Part shown: positions 36,992 through 45,007 of the stretch, piece after piece | Layout: the number at the start of each line of letters is the position of its first letter | Numbering within the stretch: the first letter of the stretch is position 1 | DNA from: Pseudomonadota bacterium | GTDB taxonomy: Bacteria; Myxococcota_A; Polyangia; Fen-1088 | Assembly: GCA_017881245.1 (NCBI GenBank) | Contig: JADGRC010000061.1 | Location: forward strand, 1 to 46,974 | Reading direction: 5' to 3' | Length of the DNA: 46,974 bases | Made by a program: the position numbers and the translations under genes | The notes under the pieces: generated by a model | What the model saw: only the letters and a program-made list of their open reading frames with translations | What the model was told of the DNA's origin: nothing | The model's database searches: none

Positions 36992-39304
36992 ATGCCCCAG
37001 CTTCCTGTTCATTCGCTCCGTTCGGCGCTGATTCCAGCGGGTTTTCTTTTCGCCAGCCTGGCGTTGCCGTTGGCTCATGCGAATCAGGTAGCCCCGCCCG
37101 CGATGGAACCCGTGCCCGAGCCCTCTCCCCCGGCCGCGACTTTCCCCGAGCCCACCGTGCCTTCAGCGTCTCCGCCCCCGGCGCCACCATCGCCCCCTGC
37201 GCCTCCGCCCGCGCCAACTCCTCTTGCACCACCGGCCTCCCCGCCGCCCGACGCGACGATTCCCGCTCCATCGATGATGTCGCCCGGTGGCTCAGAGCCT
37301 GGCTCGGTGCCTGGCTCCGTGCCGCCGCGGCCAGACACGAGCTCGAGCGCGTTCAAGGATATGGATACCGCCACGAATGGGTCGGTTGGCATCGCGCCCG
37401 AGCAGGACACCGGCGAGACCCCGCGACTGGTCGAGCGGATCTTTCCGACGTTACCGTCGCTGACCGGGTCGATAGGCCTCCTACGCATGTCGACCGCCGA
37501 CGTGGGGCCGCTGCATCAGCTGCGCGTTGGACTTCATGGCGAGTATTTCGGGGCCAACGATTTCCTGATCGCCGGCGACGCCAACCAGCGGCTGGCGGGC
37601 GGTCTAGTCGCCGGGTTCACCTTGCGCCGCGATCTGGAGCTGTTCGGCGCGATTCTCAATTCCAGTAATCGAAATCAGCGCGTCCGAGACCCCGCCGTCG
37701 ATCGGGATCCCGAGTTGATCAAGACCTTCGGAGATCTGGTGCTTGGAGGTAAGTGGATCCTGCCGCTTTCGGCCGCCGCCACGTTTGGTGTCGAGCTGGG
37801 CTTGAAGTTCTTGTCGGGTGTTTCCGATCTGGCGGTGTCGCCCAGCTCGACCTCGTGGTGGCTGGGACCGCTGTTCACCTATGACATGCGCCGGGCCGGC
37901 GACATGCCACTGCGTTTCCACGCGGGGGCCAGCTTTTTCGCGGACAACTCATCAAACCTGCGCCATCTGTCCGGCGTTTCACGCAACACCAAGGAAGCGG
38001 CGATGTTCGCGTATGGCATTGCCCCGAGCCGCCTGCAATTCGCCTTGGCCGTTGATGCGCCGCTCGAAACGGCGTTGCCCCAGATCCCCATCGTGCCGTT
38101 CATCGAATACCACCTGGCGTACATCACGGCGGATGCGGACCGCGACTTTCAGGATTACATGAAGCCCAATTGCGATGGCACCGACAGTTCAAAGAAGCCG
38201 TGCGTCGACAACCGCGACCTGCAATGGCTCACGCTCGGCGCGCGCGCGGACGTCTATCGGGGCATCACAGTCGACCTGGGCATCGACATCCGAATTCGAT
38301 CGCCTGGATTTCCATACGGGCCTCCGTTGGCACCTTGGAACTTGATGTTCGGGGTTTCCTATCCCTTGGACGTGGATTCGCTGACTCGTCCCGTGGTCGT
38401 GACCCGGACCGTCGAAAAGGACGGGCCCTGGAAGACCGAAGGATCCTTGTCGGGCGTCGTGCGAAACGCACGGGACGGCGCGCCGATTCCCGAAGCCGTG
38501 GTGGCCGTCGCGGGCCACTCGCGCGCTCGCGCGGTCACGGATCCGGACGGCGGCTTCGCTACGGCCAACGTGCCGGCGGGCGTCGTCGACCTGGAGGTGA
38601 GCGCGACGAATTTCGAGTCAGCCAAGGTCTCGGTCAACGTCGTCGCCGGAAAATCCGTGGACGTTCCCCTCGGACTACAGCCCAATCCGCCCGTCGCGCG
38701 AGTCCATGGGCGCGTGACGGATGCGCGCGGTGCTGGCGTGCAGGCGTCCATCAAGTTCACGGGAGTCGAGATCCGCGAAACCAAGAGCGACGCGACCGGC
38801 GCGTACGCGTCGTCGTTGCCACCGGGGTCGTATCAGGTCAGCACGGAGGCGCCGGGGCAACCTTCAAAAATATCCCAGGTGGACCTGCTGGTCGGGCAGG
38901 ACAAGCAGCTGGATCTGGTGTTGCGCGTCGTGACACCCAACCCGAAGGTCGTTCTGAACGGTGATCAGATCACGATGAAGGTCCCGCTCCGTTTCGTGGG
39001 TACGACCGCCAACGCGACGGCGGCGACGGAGAAGCTTCTGGACGCCGTCGCCGATGTGCTGGACACGCACGGCGAGATCAAACACGTGCGCATCGTCGCC
39101 CACTGGGACAGCTCACTGCCAAAGGCGCGCGCCGTCGATCTGACCCAAGCGCAAGCCGAGGCGGTGCGAACCTACCTGGTCGGTCGCGGGATCTCGGACG
39201 CCCGCATGACGGCCGTCGGAGCCGGTTCCGACAAACCCCTCGTTCCAAACCTAACCCCGGCGAATCGGTCCCGGAATCGCCGCGTCGAGTTTCAGATCGA
39301 GTAG
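36992..39304 (+). CDS. Outer-membrane protein fusion: Pro-rich segment, beta-barrel-like region, carboxypeptidase-regulatory-like repeats, OmpA-like C-terminus
   Basis: Signal peptide; PPAPPSPPAPPPAPTPLAPPASPPP; GSLSGVVRNARDGAPIPEAVVAVAGHSRARAVTDPDGGFATANVPAG and VHGRVTDARGAGVQASIKFTG...SDATGAYASSLPPGSYQV; OmpA-like LTQAQAEAVRTYLVGRGISDARMTAVGAGSDKPLVPNLTPANRSRNRRVEFQIE. Confidence 0.88.
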   Translation: MPQLPVHSLRSALIPAGFLFASLALPLAHANQVAPPAMEPVPEPSPPAATFPEPTVPSASPPPAPPSPPAPPPAPTPLAPPASPPPDATIPAPSMMSPGGSEPGSVPGSVPPRPDTSSSAFKDMDTATNGSVGIAPEQDTGETPRLVERIFPTLPSLTGSIGLLRMSTADVGPLHQLRVGLHGEYFGANDFLIAGDANQRLAGGLVAGFTLRRDLELFGAILNSSNRNQRVRDPAVDRDPELIKTFGDLVLGGKWILPLSAAATFGVELGLKFLSGVSDLAVSPSSTSWWLGPLFTYDMRRAGDMPLRFHAGASFFADNSSNLRHLSGVSRNTKEAAMFAYGIAPSRLQFALAVDAPLETALPQIPIVPFIEYHLAYITADADRDFQDYMKPNCDGTDSSKKPCVDNRDLQWLTLGARADVYRGITVDLGIDIRIRSPGFPYGPPLAPWNLMFGVSYPLDVDSLTRPVVVTRTVEKDGPWKTEGSLSGVVRNARDGAPIPEAVVAVAGHSRARAVTDPDGGFATANVPAGVVDLEVSATNFESAKVSVNVVAGKSVDVPLGLQPNPPVARVHGRVTDARGAGVQASIKFTGVEIRETKSDATGAYASSLPPGSYQVSTEAPGQPSKISQVDLLVGQDKQLDLVLRVVTPNPKVVLNGDQITMKVPLRFVGTTANATAATEKLLDAVADVLDTHGEIKHVRIVAHWDSSLPKARAVDLTQAQAEAVRTYLVGRGISDARMTAVGAGSDKPLVPNLTPANRSRNRRVEFQIE

Positions 39305-39395
39305 GGCAGGGCCCCGCCATTGCCCCACCCGGCGAGGGTTGTGGGTCGGTGTCAGCTCGGCCGCGGGCGGTTTTTCCGGTTCGGGGTATAATTGA

Positions 39396-40229
39396 TTGAT
39401 GACGTTTCCCACAGCCCTCGAGGATTTCGGATTCGAGAAGACCAGACGCGCGGTGGCTGCACTGACGCTGAGTTTCTTTGTTTCGCTATACCTCATGCTG
39501 TCCTTTAACGCGCCGACCGGCTGGGGCGGCGCGTTCCTGGCCCTGGCGCTGTGTTACGCAGTCGCCTTCCTGGCGGTGACGGCCGAGTGGTTCTGGGGGC
39601 GCTGGTTCGCCGCTGGCCTCGGTTGGTCGGGCGTGATGGTGGCCGTCATGTCGACGGTGATGCTTGGATGGATGTGGCCGCTCGCGATCTATGGCGGGTT
39701 GCACGGGCTGGTGGTCGTCCTGCTGGCTGGAAAGCGGGTTGCGGCACTCTACGATTTGCAGGAGGGGTGGCGTCGGCGGTTCGCGATGGATGAGTTTGGT
39801 GTGGCTCGTCTCAGGAAGACCGTTACGCGGAGCGCGGCCTCCCTTCCGAGCATGATCCTGTGGGCGCTGGCGCCAAAAGCTCCGGGGCAGGGGATGCTTC
39901 ACGCAGCATTCTTGCTGTTGGCGGTCGGGGCGGGCTTGTTTGGAGTCGCAGCCGTGATCCGGGTGCGTGCCTGGGGTCTGCTGGCGTTGGCGGTCTCGGC
40001 GGCTTGCCTGCTAGCGCATGGGGCCCTGCACGTGTTCCCGGAGGTGGGAACGGCGGGCACGGGAGATCTTCCGACCATTCTTGGGGTCGCGTTTCAGCCG
40101 GTCTGGGGCGTGTACCCGGGCCTCGTCTCCCTCGTCACGATGTTTGGCACGCTGTGGCCGGCCACGCTGCTCGTCGCGGCCCTCGCTCCGTTCACCGCGT
40201 CCACACTGCGCTTCTTGCGCCGCTCCTAG
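39396..40229 (+). CDS. Hypothetical multi-TM membrane protein
   Basis: Several long hydrophobic helices (ALTLSFFVSLYLMLSF, AFLALALCYAVAFLAV, VMVAVMSTVMLGWMWPLAI, AAFLLLAVGAGLFGVAAVI). Confidence 0.65.
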   Translation: MMTFPTALEDFGFEKTRRAVAALTLSFFVSLYLMLSFNAPTGWGGAFLALALCYAVAFLAVTAEWFWGRWFAAGLGWSGVMVAVMSTVMLGWMWPLAIYGGLHGLVVVLLAGKRVAALYDLQEGWRRRFAMDEFGVARLRKTVTRSAASLPSMILWALAPKAPGQGMLHAAFLLLAVGAGLFGVAAVIRVRAWGLLALAVSAACLLAHGALHVFPEVGTAGTGDLPTILGVAFQPVWGVYPGLVSLVTMFGTLWPATLLVAALAPFTASTLRFLRRS

Positions 40230-40244
40230 CCTCCTAAGGCTAGG
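40225..40244. terminator. Hairpin (8-bp stem, 4-nt loop) overlapping the TAG stop of the membrane-protein gene at a convergent junction
   Basis: cctagcct (40225-40232) ccta aggctagg (40237-40244), perfect complementarity. Stop TAG at 40227-40229. Confidence 0.55.
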
Positions 40245-40293
40245 CTCCTTGCGCGGGGGCGATAGTCACCAAGACACACCCGCCGCGCTTTTG

Positions 40294-42783
40294 CTATCCC
40301 TCTCGCGCGGCCGCGGGCGTCGCGCTGGCCACGGCGGACTGCTCGGTCCCGATGCGCATGCCGTAGAACGAACGCCACACGAACACCGTGGAGACTACGA
40401 AGAAGACGCCGGCCAGGATCGCGCTCGTGGTTCGGCTCAGCTCCACGGATAATTCCACCGCCAACAAACCGAAGAGGGTAGTGAACTTGATGACGGGGTT
40501 CATGGCGACGGACGAGGTGTCCTTGAACGGATCGCCGACCGTATCGCCGACGACGGTCGCGGCGTGCAGCGCGGTTCCCTTCTCTTTCAGCTCGACCTCG
40601 ACCAATTTCTTGGCGTTGTCCCACGCGCCGCCCGCGTTGGCCATGAAGATGGCCTGGTAGAGCCCGAACAGCGCGATCGAGATTAGGTACCCGATGAAGA
40701 AATAGGGTTCGAGGCACGCGAAGGCCAACGTGCTGAAGAACACCGTCAAGAAGATGTTGATCATGCCCTTCTGGGCGTATTTCGTGCAAATTTCGACCAC
40801 CTTCTTGCTGTCGGCGATGCTGGCCTTCTGCGCCGATCCGTCGAGCTTGATGTTCGCCTTGATGAATTCGACCGCGCGGTAAGCGCCCGTGGACACCGCC
40901 TGGGTCGAGGCGCCCGTGAACCAATAGATGACCGCGCCTCCCGTGATCAGGCCCAGCAGGAATGGCGGGTGAAGCATCGACAGATTCTCGAGGCCGTTCG
41001 TCAGTCCCTGGGTGAGCGTCATGATGATGGAGAAGATCATCGTGGTCGCGCCCACGACCGCCGTGCCGATGAGAACGGGTTTCGCGGTGGCTTTGAACGT
41101 GTTCCCCGCGCCGTCGTTCTCTTCCAGTAGGTGTTTTGCGCGTTCGAAATTCACGTCGAAACCGTGATCCTTCTTGATCTCGGCCGCGACCCCCGGAATG
41201 CTCTCGATGACGGACAATTCATACACCGACTGCGCGTTGTCGGTGACCGGGCCGTACGAATCGACTGCGATGGTGACGGGACCCATGCCAAGGAAGCCGA
41301 ACGCGACCAGGCCGAACGAAAACACCGCCGGGGCCTTCATGATGTCGCCAAGCCCCTGCGTGCTGACGCCGTACGCGATCCCCATCAGGGCGACAATTAC
41401 GATGCCCATCCAGTACGCGCTGAAATTGCCAGCGGTCAGGCCCGACAGAATGTTCAACGACGGGCCTCCCTCGCGCGATGACGTCACGATCTCGCGCACG
41501 TGGATCGATTCGGTGGACGTGAAGACCTTGACGACTTCGGGGATGATCGCGCCCGCCAAGGTGCCACAGGTGATGATGGTGGACAGCTTCCACCACAGGG
41601 TGTTGTCGGCGGCCGGCCCCAAGCTGGGAATGAGGAGATTGGACACGACGTACGTCATCGCGACCGACACGAGCGACGTCACCCACACGAGCTGGGTCAG
41701 GGGTTTCTCGAAGTTCATCTTGTCGGCGGTGCCGAAGCGGCCCTTGACGGCCGCCTCGTTCAGCAGGAACGACATTCCGCTGGCCACTATCATCATGATG
41801 CGCATCATGAAGATCCAAACCAGAAGTTGTACCTGAACCGTGGGGTCTTTGACCGCCAGCAGAATGAAGGTGATGAGCGCGACGCCCGTAACGCCGTAGG
41901 TCTCGAATCCGTCGGCGCTGGGGCCGACCGAATCGCCCGCGTTGTCGCCAGTGCAGTCCGCGATGACGCCGGGGTTTCGCGCGTCGTCTTCCTTGATGTT
42001 GAAGACGATCTTCATCAAGTCCGAACCGATGTCCGCTATCTTCGTGAAGATTCCGCCCGCGATGCGCAACACGGACGCTCCGAGCGATTCGCCGATGGCG
42101 AACCCGATGAAGCACGCTCCCGCGTAGTCGCGCGGCAGGAACAGCAGGATGGCCAACATCATGACGAGCTCGATGCTGATGAGCAGCATACCGATGCTCA
42201 TCCCGGCCTTCAGCGGAATGGCGTAGATCGGGTACGGCTTGCCGCGAAGGCTTGCGAAAGCGGTGCGAGAGTTCGCGAAGGTGTTCACACGAATTCCGAA
42301 CCACGCAACGCCGTAGCTGCCCGCGATGCCAATCAGGCTGAACAGCAGGATGACCACGACTTTCGCTGGTTCGAAGCTCCGCAACACGCCGAAGTAGACG
42401 ACCATGATGCTGCCGATCAAGATCTCCAGCAGCAGGATGAACTTGCCCTGCGTGATGAGGTACGTTTTGCAGGTTTCGTAGATGAGATCGGAGATCTCGA
42501 GCATCGACTTGTGGACGGGCAGGTTCTTGAGGTGCCTGTAGATGACGAGGCCGAACGTCAGGCCGAGAAGACACACCACGATGCCCCCGAGGAGCAGCTT
42601 GCCGCCCGGGATGCCCCCCAGGAATGACACGCTGTCGAGGTCGGGCAGGATCAGGTTCGCCTCGCCGCCGTGGGAATCGTCAGCCGCCCAGCAGAGCGGC
42701 ACCGCGCCGAGCAGGGAGCCGAGCAAAGAGGCGAGCACGACGGCTGCTCTCGTGAACCGAACCGTCAACGAACGTACGCGCAT
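40294..42783 (-). CDS. hppA: Membrane-bound ion-translocating pyrophosphatase (H+/Na+-PPase), non-canonical motif variant
   Basis: Many TMs; IADIGSDLMKIVFNIKEDDARNPGVIADCTGDNAGDSVGPSADGFETYGVTGVALI; AATVVGDTVGDPFKDTSSVAMNPVIKF; NTFKATAKPVLIGTAVVGA. Confidence 0.92.
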   Translation of the reverse strand: MRVRSLTVRFTRAAVVLASLLGSLLGAVPLCWAADDSHGGEANLILPDLDSVSFLGGIPGGKLLLGGIVVCLLGLTFGLVIYRHLKNLPVHKSMLEISDLIYETCKTYLITQGKFILLLEILIGSIMVVYFGVLRSFEPAKVVVILLFSLIGIAGSYGVAWFGIRVNTFANSRTAFASLRGKPYPIYAIPLKAGMSIGMLLISIELVMMLAILLFLPRDYAGACFIGFAIGESLGASVLRIAGGIFTKIADIGSDLMKIVFNIKEDDARNPGVIADCTGDNAGDSVGPSADGFETYGVTGVALITFILLAVKDPTVQVQLLVWIFMMRIMMIVASGMSFLLNEAAVKGRFGTADKMNFEKPLTQLVWVTSLVSVAMTYVVSNLLIPSLGPAADNTLWWKLSTIITCGTLAGAIIPEVVKVFTSTESIHVREIVTSSREGGPSLNILSGLTAGNFSAYWMGIVIVALMGIAYGVSTQGLGDIMKAPAVFSFGLVAFGFLGMGPVTIAVDSYGPVTDNAQSVYELSVIESIPGVAAEIKKDHGFDVNFERAKHLLEENDGAGNTFKATAKPVLIGTAVVGATTMIFSIIMTLTQGLTNGLENLSMLHPPFLLGLITGGAVIYWFTGASTQAVSTGAYRAVEFIKANIKLDGSAQKASIADSKKVVEICTKYAQKGMINIFLTVFFSTLAFACLEPYFFIGYLISIALFGLYQAIFMANAGGAWDNAKKLVEVELKEKGTALHAATVVGDTVGDPFKDTSSVAMNPVIKFTTLFGLLAVELSVELSRTTSAILAGVFFVVSTVFVWRSFYGMRIGTEQSAVASATPAAAREG

Positions 42784-42894
42784 GGACAAATCTCCAGGGG
42801 TAAGGTGTCGGGCCGCCGTTCGGGCCCCGCAAAAAGAGGCGCCGTTATAACACGGCCCCCCGCCACGCACCCCGAATGGCGGACGCGGTGACGA

Positions 42895-43443
42895 TCAGTC
42901 TTTCGATTTCAGAACCAACAGCCGGTAATTCGCGTATCCGGCCTGGCCGCATGAATACAAGACTTCCGTCAGCAGACGGTATGGGGTCGTCTGATCGGCG
43001 ATCAGCATGAGTTGGGCTTCCCACGGGACGCCGGTCAACTCGGCGACCTTCTTTTCCTTGCGGGCGTGCTTTTCCAGCACGTCGACGAGCGGGGTGATGT
43101 AGTACCCGTTTTCGCCGTCACGTTTCACCGCCGGATCCACCTTGCCGCCCGTGATCGGCGCGATTCCGTCGCCCTCGACCAAGATCACCTTCTTCGTCAC
43201 CGTCAGGGCGAGGGCCTCTTTCGGTTTCAATTGGGTGATGGAGCGGGGCACCTGAAGATTCGAATCAAACGTGATGGTGGACGACGAGCTGGCGAACGAC
43301 TTGAGAAGGAACACGAGGATGATGGTCATCATGTCCATCATCGGGGTGATGTTCAGGTCCTTGATGACCTCGGGCTCCGCCAGCTTGCGAGCGAAAGAGC
43401 GAATGGCCTTCTTGCCGGCCAGGCGGCTCATTTGCTGATCCAT
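42895..43443 (-). CDS. ExbD/TolR family protein
   Basis: VIKDLNITPMMDMMTIILVFLLKSFASSS: single N-terminal TM with the conserved Asp; periplasmic domain. Confidence 0.88.
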   Translation of the reverse strand: MDQQMSRLAGKKAIRSFARKLAEPEVIKDLNITPMMDMMTIILVFLLKSFASSSSTITFDSNLQVPRSITQLKPKEALALTVTKKVILVEGDGIAPITGGKVDPAVKRDGENGYYITPLVDVLEKHARKEKKVAELTGVPWEAQLMLIADQTTPYRLLTEVLYSCGQAGYANYRLLVLKSKD

Positions 43444-43970
43444 CAGAGAATACCCGCCGAGAAGGCGACGTCGGGAAACAGCACCTTACCCGCATCGTCC
43501 TGGCGCATGGCATCCAGGGTCGCCACCACGATGTCGTAGGACGTATTCGCGTCGGCGTTGAAGTTGACCTTGGTCTCGGACACGTTGTCCGGCGCGGACT
43601 TGATCTCCAGCAGCTTCTTCGTCAACTGGGCATAGTCGTATTGGCCGTTGGGCAACTTGGCGATCACCGGCAGCACGCCCCCGGAGGCGGCTATCGTGAA
43701 TCCCGTCGCGCCTACGCTGACGGTCAGGTTCAACGGCGCCTTATCCGGCTTATCATCCGCCGCGGAGCCGCCACCGCTCGACAGCGTGGGGACGCTGACG
43801 TTGACGTTCCCGAGCGCGACCTGGTTCACGACGGAGGCCAGAAGGAAGATAATGATATTGGTGACGATATCCATGTACGGAACGAGGTTGATCTCGCCCG
43901 TCTCCTCTTCAATCTCCTCGTTGTGATCCTTCATCCGGCGCATCGCTGCGCGGACTTGGCCCCTGGTCAT
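43443..43970 (-). CDS. ExbD/TolR family protein (second copy)
   Basis: EIEEETGEINLVPYMDIVTNIIIFLLASVVNQVALGNVNVSVPTLSSGG. TGATG overlap with the downstream exbD-like gene. Confidence 0.88.
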   Translation of the reverse strand: MTRGQVRAAMRRMKDHNEEIEEETGEINLVPYMDIVTNIIIFLLASVVNQVALGNVNVSVPTLSSGGGSAADDKPDKAPLNLTVSVGATGFTIAASGGVLPVIAKLPNGQYDYAQLTKKLLEIKSAPDNVSETKVNFNADANTSYDIVVATLDAMRQDDAGKVLFPDVAFSAGIL

Positions 43971-44029
43971 CGCCGTGCCTCTCGCGTCATCCGGGTTTAG
44001 CCTCTACCCGTCCGTCCGTCAGCCGCCAC

Positions 44030-44668
44030 TTAGGCCTTGGCCGTTCCTTGGGCCGATTCGGCCAGAAGGTTTTCCAGTTTCAAGGCGAACGCTTCCAGAT
44101 CGCCGACCTGCTTCTTCGAAGCCGATGACAGCACCGCGTGAGCAATGATGCAAGTCACGGCGATGCCCAACCCCATCGCGGTATTGTTCAAGGCCTCCGA
44201 GATGCCTTTGGCCAGCAAGGCGGAACGTTCTTCCGGCTTGGCCGCCGAAACGGCACCGAAGGCGCGAATCAAGCCGACGACCGTTCCCAGAAGTCCGACC
44301 AGAGTCGCGATGTTGGCGATCGACCAGAGAATCTGCACCCGTTTCTTCAAGAGGGGCGTCACATCGACCAGGGTTTCCTCGATGGCCTGGGCGACCGCTA
44401 TCTCACCGCGGTGCATGCGCTGCAGCCCGGAACGCGCGACCTGGGCCACGGGCGCTTCGGTGGCCGAACAGAGCTTCACGGCCCGATCGATGTTGTTGGC
44501 GAGGACCAGTTTTCGGATCTGTTCTAGGAAGGCCCTGGCATTCACGGAACCTTTTCCGAGAAAGAAGATGGCGCGATCCGCGATCATCGCCAGCGCGATG
44601 ATGGACACCACCAGGTTGACGTACATCAGGGTGCCGCCTTGCTCTAGGAACTGGGCAAGTCCTTGCAT
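44030..44668 (-). CDS. MotA/TolQ/ExbB proton channel family protein
   Basis: GTLMYVNLVVSIIALAMIADRAIFFLGKGSVNARAFLEQI; LWSIANIATLVGLLGTVVGLIRAFGAVSAAKPEERSALLAKGISEALNNTAMGLGIAVTCIIAHAVL. RBS ggagg upstream. Confidence 0.93.
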   Translation of the reverse strand: MQGLAQFLEQGGTLMYVNLVVSIIALAMIADRAIFFLGKGSVNARAFLEQIRKLVLANNIDRAVKLCSATEAPVAQVARSGLQRMHRGEIAVAQAIEETLVDVTPLLKKRVQILWSIANIATLVGLLGTVVGLIRAFGAVSAAKPEERSALLAKGISEALNNTAMGLGIAVTCIIAHAVLSSASKKQVGDLEAFALKLENLLAESAQGTAKA

Positions 44669-44817
44669 CTAATCCTCCGCGTGCGCCGCGCGCCGCATGC
44701 TACTTGTGAAAAATGGAAGTTTGAAAGGTCAGAAAAGTTTGGATTTAGGTTGGGTTCAGTGCTGTCGAAGCTGCCTGTGTGCTTGTGCAGACCATTAGGT
44801 CTGGCCTCGGGCCACGT

Positions 44818-44845
44818 ATCTTATAGACGTGTCCCATGGTGTCAA
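44818..44845 (-). promoter_or_regulatory. Candidate sigma70-type promoter for the tolQ-exbD-exbD operon
   Basis: Minus strand reads TTGACA-N16-TAAGAT (or N14-TATAAG): 'cTTGACAccatgggacacgtcTATAAGATacg'. Consensus -35 in otherwise GC-rich DNA, about 150 nt upstream of the tolQ-like ATG. Confidence 0.5.
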
Positions 44846-45007
44846 GAACGTGCGTCGTCGGTTTCCGCAACGGCATCGCGATTTCGAATCGGTTCCGTGT
44901 GTGTGTGGCGGCGTCGGATGGCTTCGGATAAGCCCGCCGAAATTACGCTCGATTGTTCCGGGTTTGCTGCCGCCGATGGAGCGCGACGTCCCGTTACGAT
45001 CGTCGAA

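Noticed and set aside
36154-37668. 504-aa + strand ORF
   Set aside because: Antisense to the Zn-ribbon gene and out of frame with the well-supported OmpA fusion; low-complexity Arg/Ser/Pro composition typical of GC-rich shadow ORFs.
41219-42574. 451-aa same-strand and 375-aa opposite-strand ORFs inside the membrane pyrophosphatase region
   Set aside because: Shadow frames of the strongly supported pyrophosphatase; Arg/His/Asp-rich with no recognisable domains.
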